From contig NZ_OY762899.1 in the NCBI RefSeq assembly GCF_963666545.1, positions 2,790,001-2,854,000 on the forward strand: DNA of 64,000 nt, in the 5' to 3' direction. The stretch is from an uncultured Bacteroides sp. GTDB taxonomy: Bacteria; Bacteroidota; Bacteroidia; Bacteroidales; Bacteroidaceae. Of the stretch, positions 1-8,727 are shown in pieces (the stretch's first letter is position 1; every line of letters starts with the position of its first letter). The notes under the pieces are model-generated. The model was not told the origin of the DNA and ran no database searches. It saw nothing but the letters and a program-made list of their open reading frames with translations. The position numbers and the translations under genes are program-made.

Positions 1-1762
1 TCAGTGAATTGCCAACTTTGTGTTTCCACAAGACTTTTCCTGTCAAAGGCTCTAAGGCAAAGATGAGGCCACTTTTTGTGCTTCCAAATACGATCCCGTC
101 TTTCTCTACAGGCATAGAAGGAGCATGCTCGTAGCCAAAACCGACATTTGATACCCATAACTGATGAGGCTTATCTTCTTTTGTTGCAAAACAGACGATA
201 CTGTCGTTCATCGTTTTGCTGTATACTCTTTCTTTATCCTCTGATAGGGCAATAGTTTCGCGCACCACTGATTGTTTGGTTCGCCATACCGTTTCGCCTG
301 TTTCCAAATCGATGGCTGTCATAGCACGTTCAGGGTCTGTTATAAACACCTTTCCGTATGCTGCAACCGGCCATACTGCTGCCGGTGAGAAATGCATCCG
401 CGTTAGTCCGCCTGTCCATTTCCATAGTTCCTTTCCATCTGTCTTATCGAGTGCGTACAACGTATTGTCCCATGCACCAAAAATAACTTTATCCCCTGCG
501 ATGAGAGGACGAGTTTCTATGTATCCTTTCACTTGATTATATGCCCAACGGACTTTTCCTGTTTTCACCTCTATTGCACGAAAAGTATGATCACTGGCAC
601 CGATGTAAGCTACTCCGTTTTCAATCCTTACAGCTCCAAGTACAGGTTCGTTCGCATTTACTGTCCATATCACTTTACCACTTTTTGCGTTCAAGCCATA
701 GATATTCTTGTCTGCGGAGCCGAAAACAACGATCCCTTTCTCTACGGCCGGAGTTCCTACGATACGGTTACCTGATTGAAAAGCCCAGAGCTTCTTTCCG
801 CTTTTCAGTTCGTAGCAAGTTAGCGCACCCTTGTCGTCTCCTACATATACTTTTTTGTCTGCATAAGCCGGCGAACTATAAATGCCGACTCCGGAACGAA
901 CAATCCATGATTCTTTTACTTGAGAGAAGGTTTGGTTGACCGAGAAATCAGGATATTTATTGCTTGCACCTTTTTCATCATAATACTTCTTCTGGAGTGA
1001 CAGGGAAGCCCATTTTTTCATCTCGGAACCAATCTTGTGTTCATAGACAATAATGGAATCAGGAGTTACATCGTATACGGAATATCCTCCGACGCTGTCT
1101 TTAGCTCTAAGATTGGAACGATTCAATATACCCGGTATGCCGTCATAGGAAAGGAATCGATTGCTGTGATAATGTCCTCCAAGAAAAGCACGTATATTGT
1201 ATGGTCGCACGGCATCCGTTACATCAAACCAATTGTCCACGTCGCCATCTTGTAGCGGATAATGTGTTGCCAGAATTACGGGTTTCTCTTTTCCTGCTTT
1301 GCTTAGTTCCTCTTTCAGCCACGTTATATCTTGTGGAGACACATGCCCGTCTGCCATTCGCATGAGAGGTCCTGAATTAAACCCTAGAAACAAAAAGCCA
1401 TTGTGCTCAAATTCGAATCGCTCAGCACCAAAGATATGACTGAATGCAGTGACGCCTGATTCGCTCCACTTCGTTTCGTGATTTCCCAAGATAATATAAT
1501 ATTTCACTTTTAATCCGTTAAGGATATCATGCGCTATTTGCAGACTATTTCGATCACCTTCCTCTGTGATGTCTCCGGTAACCAAAACAAAATCGATATT
1601 CGGAGTTGCATTAATCTGCTTGACAGAGTTTTGCAAATCTTCTATGGATGTTGGGTTTTTAGAGATGTGGATATCCGTGACCAGCGCAAACCGAAAAGGT
1701 TGTGCAACCAGTGTAGGCAAAGCCACAAAGAGAAGAGCTAATATGATCAATCCTTTTTTCAT
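1..1762 (-). CDS. Exported metallophosphoesterase fused to PQQ-type beta-propeller (3' end cut off by window)
   Basis: The reading frame opens at ATG 1762 and runs off the left edge, giving about 587 visible residues. Residues 1-20 form a signal peptide ending VAQ. A calcineurin-like phosphoesterase domain follows, with metal-site motifs DIH at 30-32, GD at 63-64, GNHE at 93-96, a later THYP, and GGHYH. From about residue 260 the sequence turns into PQQ-like propeller blades (repeats such as GKKLWAFQSG, GKVIWTV, GKVRWAY, GKELWKW). It starts 8 bp after the amidase stop codon, so it is probably co-transcribed with the peptidoglycan-related genes. By family knowledge it hydrolyses phosphoesters outside the cytoplasm; its substrate is unknown. 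A lipid-linked or phosphorylated wall sugar is possible but is inference. Confidence 0.85.
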   Translation of the reverse strand, partial: MKKGLIILALLFVALPTLVAQPFRFALVTDIHISKNPTSIEDLQNSVKQINATPNIDFVLVTGDITEEGDRNSLQIAHDILNGLKVKYYIILGNHETKWSESGVTAFSHIFGAERFEFEHNGFLFLGFNSGPLMRMADGHVSPQDITWLKEELSKAGKEKPVILATHYPLQDGDVDNWFDVTDAVRPYNIRAFLGGHYHSNRFLSYDGIPGILNRSNLRAKDSVGGYSVYDVTPDSIIVYEHKIGSEMKKWASLSLQKKYYDEKGASNKYPDFSVNQTFSQVKESWIVRSGVGIYSSPAYADKKVYVGDDKGALTCYELKSGKKLWAFQSGNRIVGTPAVEKGIVVFGSADKNIYGLNAKSGKVIWTVNANEPVLGAVRIENGVAYIGASDHTFRAIEVKTGKVRWAYNQVKGYIETRPLIAGDKVIFGAWDNTLYALDKTDGKELWKWTGGLTRMHFSPAAVWPVAAYGKVFITDPERAMTAIDLETGETVWRTKQSVVRETIALSEDKERVYSKTMNDSIVCFATKEDKPHQLWVSNVGFGYEHAPSMPVEKDGIVFGSTKSGLIFALEPLTGKVLWKHKVGNSL

Positions 1763-1770
1763 AATTCAGT

Positions 1771-4700
1771 CTACTTATTTTTGCGTTGTTTTTCAAAGAA
1801 AGAAAGTATTGATTGCATCAATTGCTCTCTCTCACCACTTGTACGTATGGACTCGAAGGGAAATCCCAGTACACATGTTTTGTAATCTCCCTCATAAGCT
1901 ATTCCAGCACTAAGGTTGTTCTCCGAATATCGAAGTACGGTATATGCTCCTTCAGCCGAAGGCTCTAATGCATCGGGTGACTCTACTACATAAGAGTCGG
2001 AGTTCAATTCATTGTAATAACTGTATTTACCGTTGATCATGTCAAATGGTGAGGCTACACTTTTTACTTGTCCCGTTGTTGCAGCCTGACCTACACGCCA
2101 CTTGTATTTAAGAATATCAGTGGCAAAAGCTTTATCTTCTTTGTTTGCTTGAGCATTATCCCATAAATCAGAGGCAACATAGGCTCCTGAAACAAAGATA
2201 TTTCCTCCCGCTTTGGAATAAGCCGAAATCGCTTTTTGCATTTCCGGTGTGAAAGTCTTAAACTCTATTGGGATGACTCCTCCTCGTCCCATCTTCGTTT
2301 GTTTTTCTTTGCCTAAAATCAAATCGACAGATGGATAATCGTTCATGGAGGCATGTTTGTTCTCTACTGCTTCATCGTTGCAAGAAACGAAAGAGTAACC
2401 GGCTTTGAGGATTGCTGCACCATGCACAGCCGGGTAATCAAATGTATTTCCTGCAATAACCATCGTTTCGTAATTTCCATAGCTATCACCAAAACCGGAT
2501 GCATCATCGTCCATCCAAGGTATGACGCGGCGGAACTCTTTCATACTACCAATGTAACTGATGTCCTCTTTATAAGGAACTCCGTGATCTAATGGATCGA
2601 GGAATCCGGCAATACTATCTGCGGGAGCAACAAAGTCGGCCGGAGCACTGATCCGGTCGAATCCGTTGATAACCAAGACTGTACCCTTAGAGTTGAATGC
2701 TCTGCCGGTAGAAAGAATCTCCGAAGGGAAACTTTCTCCACCTTTGTTTAAGGCAGTCACTTTGTAACTGCAAACCACTCCGGCCGGAATCACAGTGCGA
2801 TAGGAATTCTGCTGAACGACTACTCCGTTATCAAAGTCTCCATCCCCTATGCGGGTATATACAATGTACTTTTCAGCTTTAGCTGTTGCCTCCAGCGGAT
2901 CATTGACCGGTTGCCAAGTCAATTCCATCTCATTTTCTCCAATGAAACGGATACTCATATTGTCCACCGGCAATGGCTGCACCACATATTCTTGTTTGTA
3001 TTGCGAACAGAGAAATTGGAGCATTCCTTTGTATATGGAGCGGCTTACAGTGAAGCGGAAACGAGGATCAATGCCATAACGCATATCTGCAAAATTCTGA
3101 TGAGACAGTAGTTCTAACAACATGGTAGGAACTTTAGGCACTCGAGCTTCAAAGTACGATTGATTCCACATACCACGGCGTGTCCATTTAGGCTCGTACA
3201 AAGCGCGAATGTCATTTACAATGTTGGTCTGTATCAAATCGGTTAGATCTCTTGATGCATAGCGGGATGTTCCATTGGCAAATGTTCCGTCATAACCTGC
3301 TGTTTGGAAAATACCTAATGTGCCGATAATGGAATCGTTCATCGTAGTTCCTGCATCCGAATGAAAGGCAAAAGCCATATCAACAGGAATTTTTAATCCT
3401 TTATCCGTAGGACAGGCAGATGATCCTCCTGCTAAATAGTTCACCCATAATCCACGTGATTTATAGTCATCCGTATAGTCATTTTTTCCTTGACTTTCGG
3501 AATAGACACTATCAGGCATGCCCGCCCACTGGAGCCAATAACGAGCACCTTCGGTAAATCTTGGATAACCACTTGTTTCGTATGGATAGTCTACTTTAGG
3601 CAACTGTTTGGTTGTTATCGGAGTTGTGATGTCAGAACTTCGAGTGTTTTCAGTAGCTATACCACCATCGGCTATTCTACGTGCTATGTTGCCATAACCT
3701 CCTCCAATCTTAATCGCATCCGCTGTGACCATTCGTCCCGACTTATCCGATTTGTTGCTTAATACAACTTTGCAAGCATCATTTCTTCCTGCATCGAAAC
3801 TAAAATGTCCCAGATAAATCCATGTGCCACCGCCCATCGTTTGGTTGACTTTGAATTGAGATACGCCACCTTTGTGATAAACAGTGTAGAGAGCATCTTC
3901 CGTACTATTCTCTACTGTTTTGTAAGACACATAAACGGCATACTTACCCGCTTTCGGAATAGAAGGAATCCACTCTGCCAAGTTCTCTTTCCCTTTCTTT
4001 ATTGTCTCCGTTAAGCGGTAAGTACCCTCTTTGAAAGGATTCTCAAAATTAATGTATTGATCACGTAAATGAGCAAATCCGGTCTCTTTACCAGTGCTCC
4101 ATCTCTTATCAGCATCCTTTTCGGTGTAGACAGATGCATTGCGGCAACCGTCATTATCAATGATAACTTCCACCGCTTGAGTGTCTCTCTCTCGAGGAAG
4201 CAATACGTTTGCTCCTGCATTCTCAAGCATTGGAACAAGGTAGGGGAGGACAAAACTCTGAGTATAGAGATCTTCTACCGTTTGAAAGATGCGGGCTCGC
4301 TGCCATTCCCAACGTGTTAGTTTAGGCTCATAATAAAATCCGTGACTTTGCCACAAAGCAATGTGTCTACTCTGCAAACCTTTTGTGGGGGCGTAAGGCA
4401 CAGAGAGTTTGCTGATTAATGGCTTATCAGACTTATTGGTAAAAGTACCTGCTTTTTTATCCTTCTTGGTCCGCAAAGCCATTGGAATAAACTCTTCAAT
4501 CGCTTTCTTGTCAGTGCAGATTTTTAGTTTGTATTTTGCTAATTCCTGGGGGAGGAGAGCTTGTACTTCACGATAAATAGTCTGCACATTGTCTTCACGA
4601 AATGGGATGTAAGAGCAATTAATGTTGGCAAAGAGAATGAGTTCATTCTTCTCAATGGCAACAGAATCAATGTTTATCCTGGCAACAGAAATCTCCTTAC

Positions 4701-4827
4701 GAGCTGTAACGGTAAGAAAGTTGCCGATTTTAGCCCGCAGTTCCGTAGAGACTTCTTGTGCAATCATGGTTTGTGGGAGCAAACCGAAAGCCAACAGAGA
4801 TAAAAATGACGCACGTTTTAAATTCAT
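1771..4827 (-). CDS. Exported N-acetylmuramoyl-L-alanine amidase-like protein, split by a golvesin domain
   Basis: A 1018-residue protein with a signal peptide at 1-24 (ending IAQ). Amidase_3-like zinc ligands can be picked out as His162 (in SHG), Glu185 (in TVEDLY), His489 (in FHSDAG) and a catalytic-type Glu572 (in LLELLSHQN). Between the second and third ligand lies an insert at about 220-380 resembling golvesin/xanthan-lyase beta domains (KAGKYAVYVSY, GTWIYLGHFSF, VTADAIKIGGG). A fibronectin III-like segment follows at about 617-710, then a C-terminal alpha/beta domain like class I glutamine amidotransferases (about 715-1010). Relatives are often annotated only as xanthan lyase. The intact metal set and the neighbouring NamZ favour cleavage of stem peptide from MurNAc. 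It starts 38 bp after the symporter stop. Domain limits are by eye. Confidence 0.78.
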   Translation of the reverse strand: MNLKRASFLSLLAFGLLPQTMIAQEVSTELRAKIGNFLTVTARKEISVARINIDSVAIEKNELILFANINCSYIPFREDNVQTIYREVQALLPQELAKYKLKICTDKKAIEEFIPMALRTKKDKKAGTFTNKSDKPLISKLSVPYAPTKGLQSRHIALWQSHGFYYEPKLTRWEWQRARIFQTVEDLYTQSFVLPYLVPMLENAGANVLLPRERDTQAVEVIIDNDGCRNASVYTEKDADKRWSTGKETGFAHLRDQYINFENPFKEGTYRLTETIKKGKENLAEWIPSIPKAGKYAVYVSYKTVENSTEDALYTVYHKGGVSQFKVNQTMGGGTWIYLGHFSFDAGRNDACKVVLSNKSDKSGRMVTADAIKIGGGYGNIARRIADGGIATENTRSSDITTPITTKQLPKVDYPYETSGYPRFTEGARYWLQWAGMPDSVYSESQGKNDYTDDYKSRGLWVNYLAGGSSACPTDKGLKIPVDMAFAFHSDAGTTMNDSIIGTLGIFQTAGYDGTFANGTSRYASRDLTDLIQTNIVNDIRALYEPKWTRRGMWNQSYFEARVPKVPTMLLELLSHQNFADMRYGIDPRFRFTVSRSIYKGMLQFLCSQYKQEYVVQPLPVDNMSIRFIGENEMELTWQPVNDPLEATAKAEKYIVYTRIGDGDFDNGVVVQQNSYRTVIPAGVVCSYKVTALNKGGESFPSEILSTGRAFNSKGTVLVINGFDRISAPADFVAPADSIAGFLDPLDHGVPYKEDISYIGSMKEFRRVIPWMDDDASGFGDSYGNYETMVIAGNTFDYPAVHGAAILKAGYSFVSCNDEAVENKHASMNDYPSVDLILGKEKQTKMGRGGVIPIEFKTFTPEMQKAISAYSKAGGNIFVSGAYVASDLWDNAQANKEDKAFATDILKYKWRVGQAATTGQVKSVASPFDMINGKYSYYNELNSDSYVVESPDALEPSAEGAYTVLRYSENNLSAGIAYEGDYKTCVLGFPFESIRTSGEREQLMQSILSFFEKQRKNK

Positions 4828-4865
4828 AATTGTGTTAAGTTTATAAATTGATTTTTGCGATTTAT

Positions 4866-6317
4866 TTATTTTTTGTCTTTTACAATCATTAGGCTGAGGC
4901 CAATGAAAGTAAAGAATGCATTAAATATCAATAGCTCGTAGCTAAACGCATATCCGTTGAACCATGCTTCCGAATTCTTTTGCAAGATGAAGCATAAAAT
5001 AGGCGAGATGATAGCCACTAACGGAATATATTTATCTCGAACTTGTTTTTTCGTGAAAATGCCGAATGCGAATAGTCCTAGTATGGGACCGTAAGTATAA
5101 CTAGCCAAAATATATACTGCATCTATGACGCTGGTATTGTTCAACATATTGAAAACAAGGATGACTAAACCCATTACTATGGCCATACCTACGTGCACGC
5201 GCTTGCGTATTTTAACGATCTCGCCTTCTGCCTTTCCCTTTGTCCCTAGTATATCTACTGTAAAAGAGGTGGTCAGAGCAGTCAGTGCAGAACCGGCGGC
5301 CGAGTATGCTGAAGAGATTAATCCGATAATGAACAGTATACCGACAATAATGGGAAAGTAATTGCCCGTGGCAATCATCGGAAACAGTTCATCACTCTTA
5401 GCCGGATTGGTAATTCCGTTTTGAGCTGTATATGTGTATAGCAATACGCCAAGCATAAGAAAAAGTAAAATTACAAAGAACTGTGATATACCACTAGTGA
5501 TCATGTTTTTTTGAGAATCTTTGAAGTTTTTGCAGCTTAGGTTTCGTTGCATCATATCCTGATCCAATCCGGTCATGGCAATCATCGTAAAGATCCCTGC
5601 CAGAAACTGTTTGAAGAAATAACGTTTATCGTTTATATCATCAAAGAAAAATAGTTTAGAAAGATCACTCTTAGTAATGCTAGCCACCATTCCGCTAAAG
5701 CTTAGTTTCAAGTCGGATGATATATAATAGATGCATAGTACTACCGATACTACTAAACAAAATGTTTTTAAAGAGTCTGTCCATATCAACGATTTCACTC
5801 CGCCACGAAAAGTATATAGCCATACTAGGGCAACAGTAGCAATCACATTCAGGATGAAAGGTAATTGTAGAGGGTCGAATACCAATAACTGCAAAGTGAG
5901 GCATACTAAGAATAAGCGGACTGCTGCTCCCAGCATTTTGGAGATAAAGAAAAACCAGGCTCCTGTTTTATAAGAAGATGTTCCGAATCTGTTCTCCAAG
6001 TACTCGTAGATGGAAACAAGATTCATTTTATAGAATAATGGTATTAATACGAAAGCAATAATGAACTGCCCTGCTACAAAACCGAGCACCATCTGTAGGT
6101 ATGCAAAATTGCTGGTTGCTACCATTCCCGGTACTGAAACAAACGTAACACCCGATATGCTCGAACCAATCATAGCAAAGGCTACTACATACCAAGATGA
6201 CTTCCGGTTTCCAACAAAGAACCCTTGATTGTCTGCTTTTCTACCCGCTATATAGGATATGGAAAATAAAATCAAAAAATAAGCTGCTATCGTAACTAAA
6301 ACTAGAACAGGGCTCAT
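4866..6317 (-). CDS. Sodium:solute symporter (SSS/SLC5 family)
   Basis: A 483-residue inner-membrane protein of about 13 hydrophobic helices, with the SSS signature region near the N terminus (SYIAGRKADNQGFFVGNRKSSWYV split over TM1-2) and GSSISGVTFVSVPG. The family imports sugars, sialic acid, amino acids or vitamins with sodium. It lies 76 bp after namZ and 38 bp before the amidase, so it most likely brings in the product these enzymes release, probably MurNAc or a MurNAc-containing disaccharide. The MurNAc transporter of Tannerella forsythia sits in a comparable setting next to a BadF-type kinase. The substrate is inference; the family call is secure. Confidence 0.9.
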   Translation of the reverse strand: MSPVLVLVTIAAYFLILFSISYIAGRKADNQGFFVGNRKSSWYVVAFAMIGSSISGVTFVSVPGMVATSNFAYLQMVLGFVAGQFIIAFVLIPLFYKMNLVSIYEYLENRFGTSSYKTGAWFFFISKMLGAAVRLFLVCLTLQLLVFDPLQLPFILNVIATVALVWLYTFRGGVKSLIWTDSLKTFCLVVSVVLCIYYISSDLKLSFSGMVASITKSDLSKLFFFDDINDKRYFFKQFLAGIFTMIAMTGLDQDMMQRNLSCKNFKDSQKNMITSGISQFFVILLFLMLGVLLYTYTAQNGITNPAKSDELFPMIATGNYFPIIVGILFIIGLISSAYSAAGSALTALTTSFTVDILGTKGKAEGEIVKIRKRVHVGMAIVMGLVILVFNMLNNTSVIDAVYILASYTYGPILGLFAFGIFTKKQVRDKYIPLVAIISPILCFILQKNSEAWFNGYAFSYELLIFNAFFTFIGLSLMIVKDKK

Positions 6318-6393
6318 AAGTATACTTTTTATTAGTACTTAATGATTAATAAACTCGCTTTTCTCTTGTTTGCAATTCGTGATATCTAGTGCG

Positions 6394-7569
6394 TCATTCT
6401 GCATATAGCAGGTATGGCCTACGCTGTGCCTTAAATTTTTCTACATCGCCTTTCCACATTGCCTTGATCTCATTTGCATCTTTCCCTTCTTCAATCATCT
6501 TTCGTACATAATCCGTACCGACCAGCGATTCGAAGAACGGGCGAAAGAAATGGTCACCCATGTTAAGGTTTCTGTAGGCATCAATAATGTAGCTCAAATC
6601 TACACCTTTTCCTCCTATTTCTTTATCAGAAAGTCCGCTTAAATTTACACCATGGCATAACTTTCCGAGTTGAGGTGGGTTTTTTGCACCCGAAATACTT
6701 TTAGGGATGAAACTGTAGCTGCATCCTGTCATGTTGGGATGTCCATAGATCTGGAATGGGAGAGAAGTTCCTCTACCTAGACTAACAGGAGTGGCTTCAA
6801 AAAAGCAAGTAGACGGATAAAGGTAAACTGCTTTCATGTTAGGTAAGTTAGGTGATGGAGGAATAGGAAGCTTATACAATGTTTGGTGTGTATAGTTTTT
6901 GCATTTGACTACTGTGACGTCACAGACTCTTGATGCGGGGAGCCATTTCTCTCCATTTACCATTAGGGCGAGTTCGCCTAAAGTCATGCCATGCACAATG
7001 GGAATAGGGAGCCATCCCACCCCTGATTTATATTTCATATCAAGTATCGGTCCGTCTACATAGTGGCCGTTAGGATTGGGACGATCTAAAATTAGCATCT
7101 TACGATTATATTCCGCGCAAGCATCCATTAGTTTCACCATAGATATATAATAGGTATAGAATCGCAAGCCTACATCTTGTATATCTACGATTAGTATATC
7201 AAATTTGCGCATAGATTCTTCGCTGGGCTTTCCAGCCTTTCCGTCATATAATGAAAGTATGGGTACCCCCGTCTTTGTATCAACAGAGCTTGAAACATGT
7301 TCTCCTGCATCTGCATTTCCACGGAACCCATGTTCCGGAGAGAAAATAGCAACTACATTGAACTTGTTTTCTAATAATACATCCAAAGTATGCTTATTGC
7401 CTATCATACCGGTATGGTTAGAAAACACCGCAATGCGCTTATTCTTCAAAATAGGGAAGTATTCTTTTGTCAGTTCAGCACCGACAATGACAGAATTCCC
7501 TTCCTTCGGTTGTGCATTCATGCAAATTGAACCGCACAATAAAATAGCTATAAGTAGAATCGTTTTCAT
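6394..7569 (-). CDS. namZ: Exo-beta-N-acetylmuramidase NamZ (DUF1343, GH171)
   Basis: A 391-residue protein with a signal peptide at 1-19 (ending NAQ). It matches the DUF1343/NamZ family over its whole length: SNHTG at 50-54, FSPEHGFRG around 76-84 with the conserved Glu79, DIQDVGLRFYTY at 129-140, and a later DRPNPNG. The family founder in Bacillus subtilis cleaves non-reducing-end MurNAc from peptidoglycan fragments. Export places it in the periplasm or at the surface. It is first in the transcription unit namZ-symporter-amidase-phosphoesterase, with a consensus -7 element 33-40 bp upstream of its ATG. Family certainty is high; exact substrate and linkage here are inferred from the family. 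Confidence 0.92.
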   Translation of the reverse strand: MKTILLIAILLCGSICMNAQPKEGNSVIVGAELTKEYFPILKNKRIAVFSNHTGMIGNKHTLDVLLENKFNVVAIFSPEHGFRGNADAGEHVSSSVDTKTGVPILSLYDGKAGKPSEESMRKFDILIVDIQDVGLRFYTYYISMVKLMDACAEYNRKMLILDRPNPNGHYVDGPILDMKYKSGVGWLPIPIVHGMTLGELALMVNGEKWLPASRVCDVTVVKCKNYTHQTLYKLPIPPSPNLPNMKAVYLYPSTCFFEATPVSLGRGTSLPFQIYGHPNMTGCSYSFIPKSISGAKNPPQLGKLCHGVNLSGLSDKEIGGKGVDLSYIIDAYRNLNMGDHFFRPFFESLVGTDYVRKMIEEGKDANEIKAMWKGDVEKFKAQRRPYLLYAE

Positions 7570-7601
7570 AAATTAGCGTTATTAGAGGAGTGCTATACCA
7601 A

Positions 7602-7609
7602 CAAAGATA
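7602..7609 (-). promoter_or_regulatory. Putative -7 element of the namZ operon
   Basis: On the minus strand this reads TATCTTTG, a perfect match to the Bacteroides -7 consensus TAnnTTTG, 33 bp before the namZ ATG. I see no good TTTG at the -33 position, so an activator may be needed. Confidence 0.55.
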
Positions 7610-7778
7610 GCATATATTTTAATATCAGGAACATCTATTCACATTATTTCTAATATATGCTTATTTATTTGCTAATACCTACAAGGGATAGTTAAAGCGT
7701 TTGAGTTTATTCTTTAAATAAAGAAGTAATAGCAACAATGTTTTTAAGTGAGTTCTTTATTTTGGTTATTTTCCTACT

Positions 7779-7829
7779 AAAAAAAAAGGAGAAAAGAAGT
7801 TGCCTCAAACATTATTGAGGCAACTTCTT
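7779..7829 (-). terminator. Rho-independent terminator after the SusCD/DUF4397 operon
   Basis: A perfect 15-bp stem (7794-7808 with 7815-7829) and a 6-base loop are followed in the minus direction by CTCC and then nine T (complement of 7779-7787). It lies 18 bp past the DUF4397 lipoprotein stop and separates that operon from namZ. Confidence 0.88.
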
Positions 7830-7847
7830 TTTTCTATTCTCAACTCT

Positions 7848-8687
7848 CTAAAGAGCCGTAAATTGCCTCACAGATGCTGCTGGTTTTGCAGATCTCATTC
7901 CACCAATTGTGTGATGGTAACGTCGGCCAATATACTCATTCTGGTAACCTGTATAGCTTACATATTTGCCATTTGAATTCCATAGTTGTAGATCATTACC
8001 AATTACTCCGTTTGCATCAACTACTTTTATTTTGTAGTCTATCCTGCAATATCCCGAAGAATTGTATACACTTTTAACGATTTTGATGGCTTGCCATCCT
8101 GTTGTTTCTCCAAATGACACAGGGTTGCCTAAATTAAGGACTTCTTTGGTCCTAGGATCTACATATTGATACTGTAGTTTTAAACTACATGGTACGCCTT
8201 CTGTTTCATATAAAAAATTGTAGAACTTTACATAAGCAGTTGAGTCTGTGTTTTCAGTAGTATTAGCACTATAAGGATATTCATTATCAAAAACAGTGGG
8301 TACTTTATTGAAGTCGTAAACAAAAACATTTTGCTTCCCTTTGCTTAAGGTTACGTTTTGATCATATACTAGCTCTAAACCAGTGCCTTTATATAATTTA
8401 ACATTTACTTCTCCCGGATCCACAGAGTAAAATCGACCAACAACAGAGCCATATGGAACGGCATTGTATGTTGAGAGCGGAGCAGTACTGTTTGCATATA
8501 ATTGGTCGTTTATTTTGATTTGATAGATATTATTGGCAGAGGTTGCTGTTACCGGTACGAAGTAGTGCAGCTGAAACTCAGCCACATCTGACGAGATGGC
8601 AGTCGTGTTGTATTCAACTTCGTTTTTATCGCATGAGATTGCAGCGATCATTACCAGAACCAAACTGATGTATTTAAATATTTTCAT
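7848..8687 (-). CDS. DUF4397-like surface lipoprotein, third gene of the second SusCD operon
   Basis: I place the start at ATG 8687, since the 9 extra upstream codons would precede the signal peptide. This gives 279 residues. Residues 1-18 form a lipoprotein signal with lipobox AISC (Cys19). The middle (about 35-130) resembles DUF4397 beta-sandwich repeats (FVPVTATSANNIYQIKIND, YGSVVGRFYSVDPGEVNV). It follows SusD by 40 bp and ends at a strong terminator. By position it is probably a surface ligand-binding protein that helps the SusCD pair capture substrate, as in other PULs. The ligand is not evident from sequence. Confidence 0.7.
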   Translation of the reverse strand: MKIFKYISLVLVMIAAISCDKNEVEYNTTAISSDVAEFQLHYFVPVTATSANNIYQIKINDQLYANSTAPLSTYNAVPYGSVVGRFYSVDPGEVNVKLYKGTGLELVYDQNVTLSKGKQNVFVYDFNKVPTVFDNEYPYSANTTENTDSTAYVKFYNFLYETEGVPCSLKLQYQYVDPRTKEVLNLGNPVSFGETTGWQAIKIVKSVYNSSGYCRIDYKIKVVDANGVIGNDLQLWNSNGKYVSYTGYQNEYIGRRYHHTIGGMRSAKPAASVRQFTAL

Positions 8688-8727
8688 ATTGTTCACTTTT
8701 CTTTGTTTATACATTTAGTCCTATATA

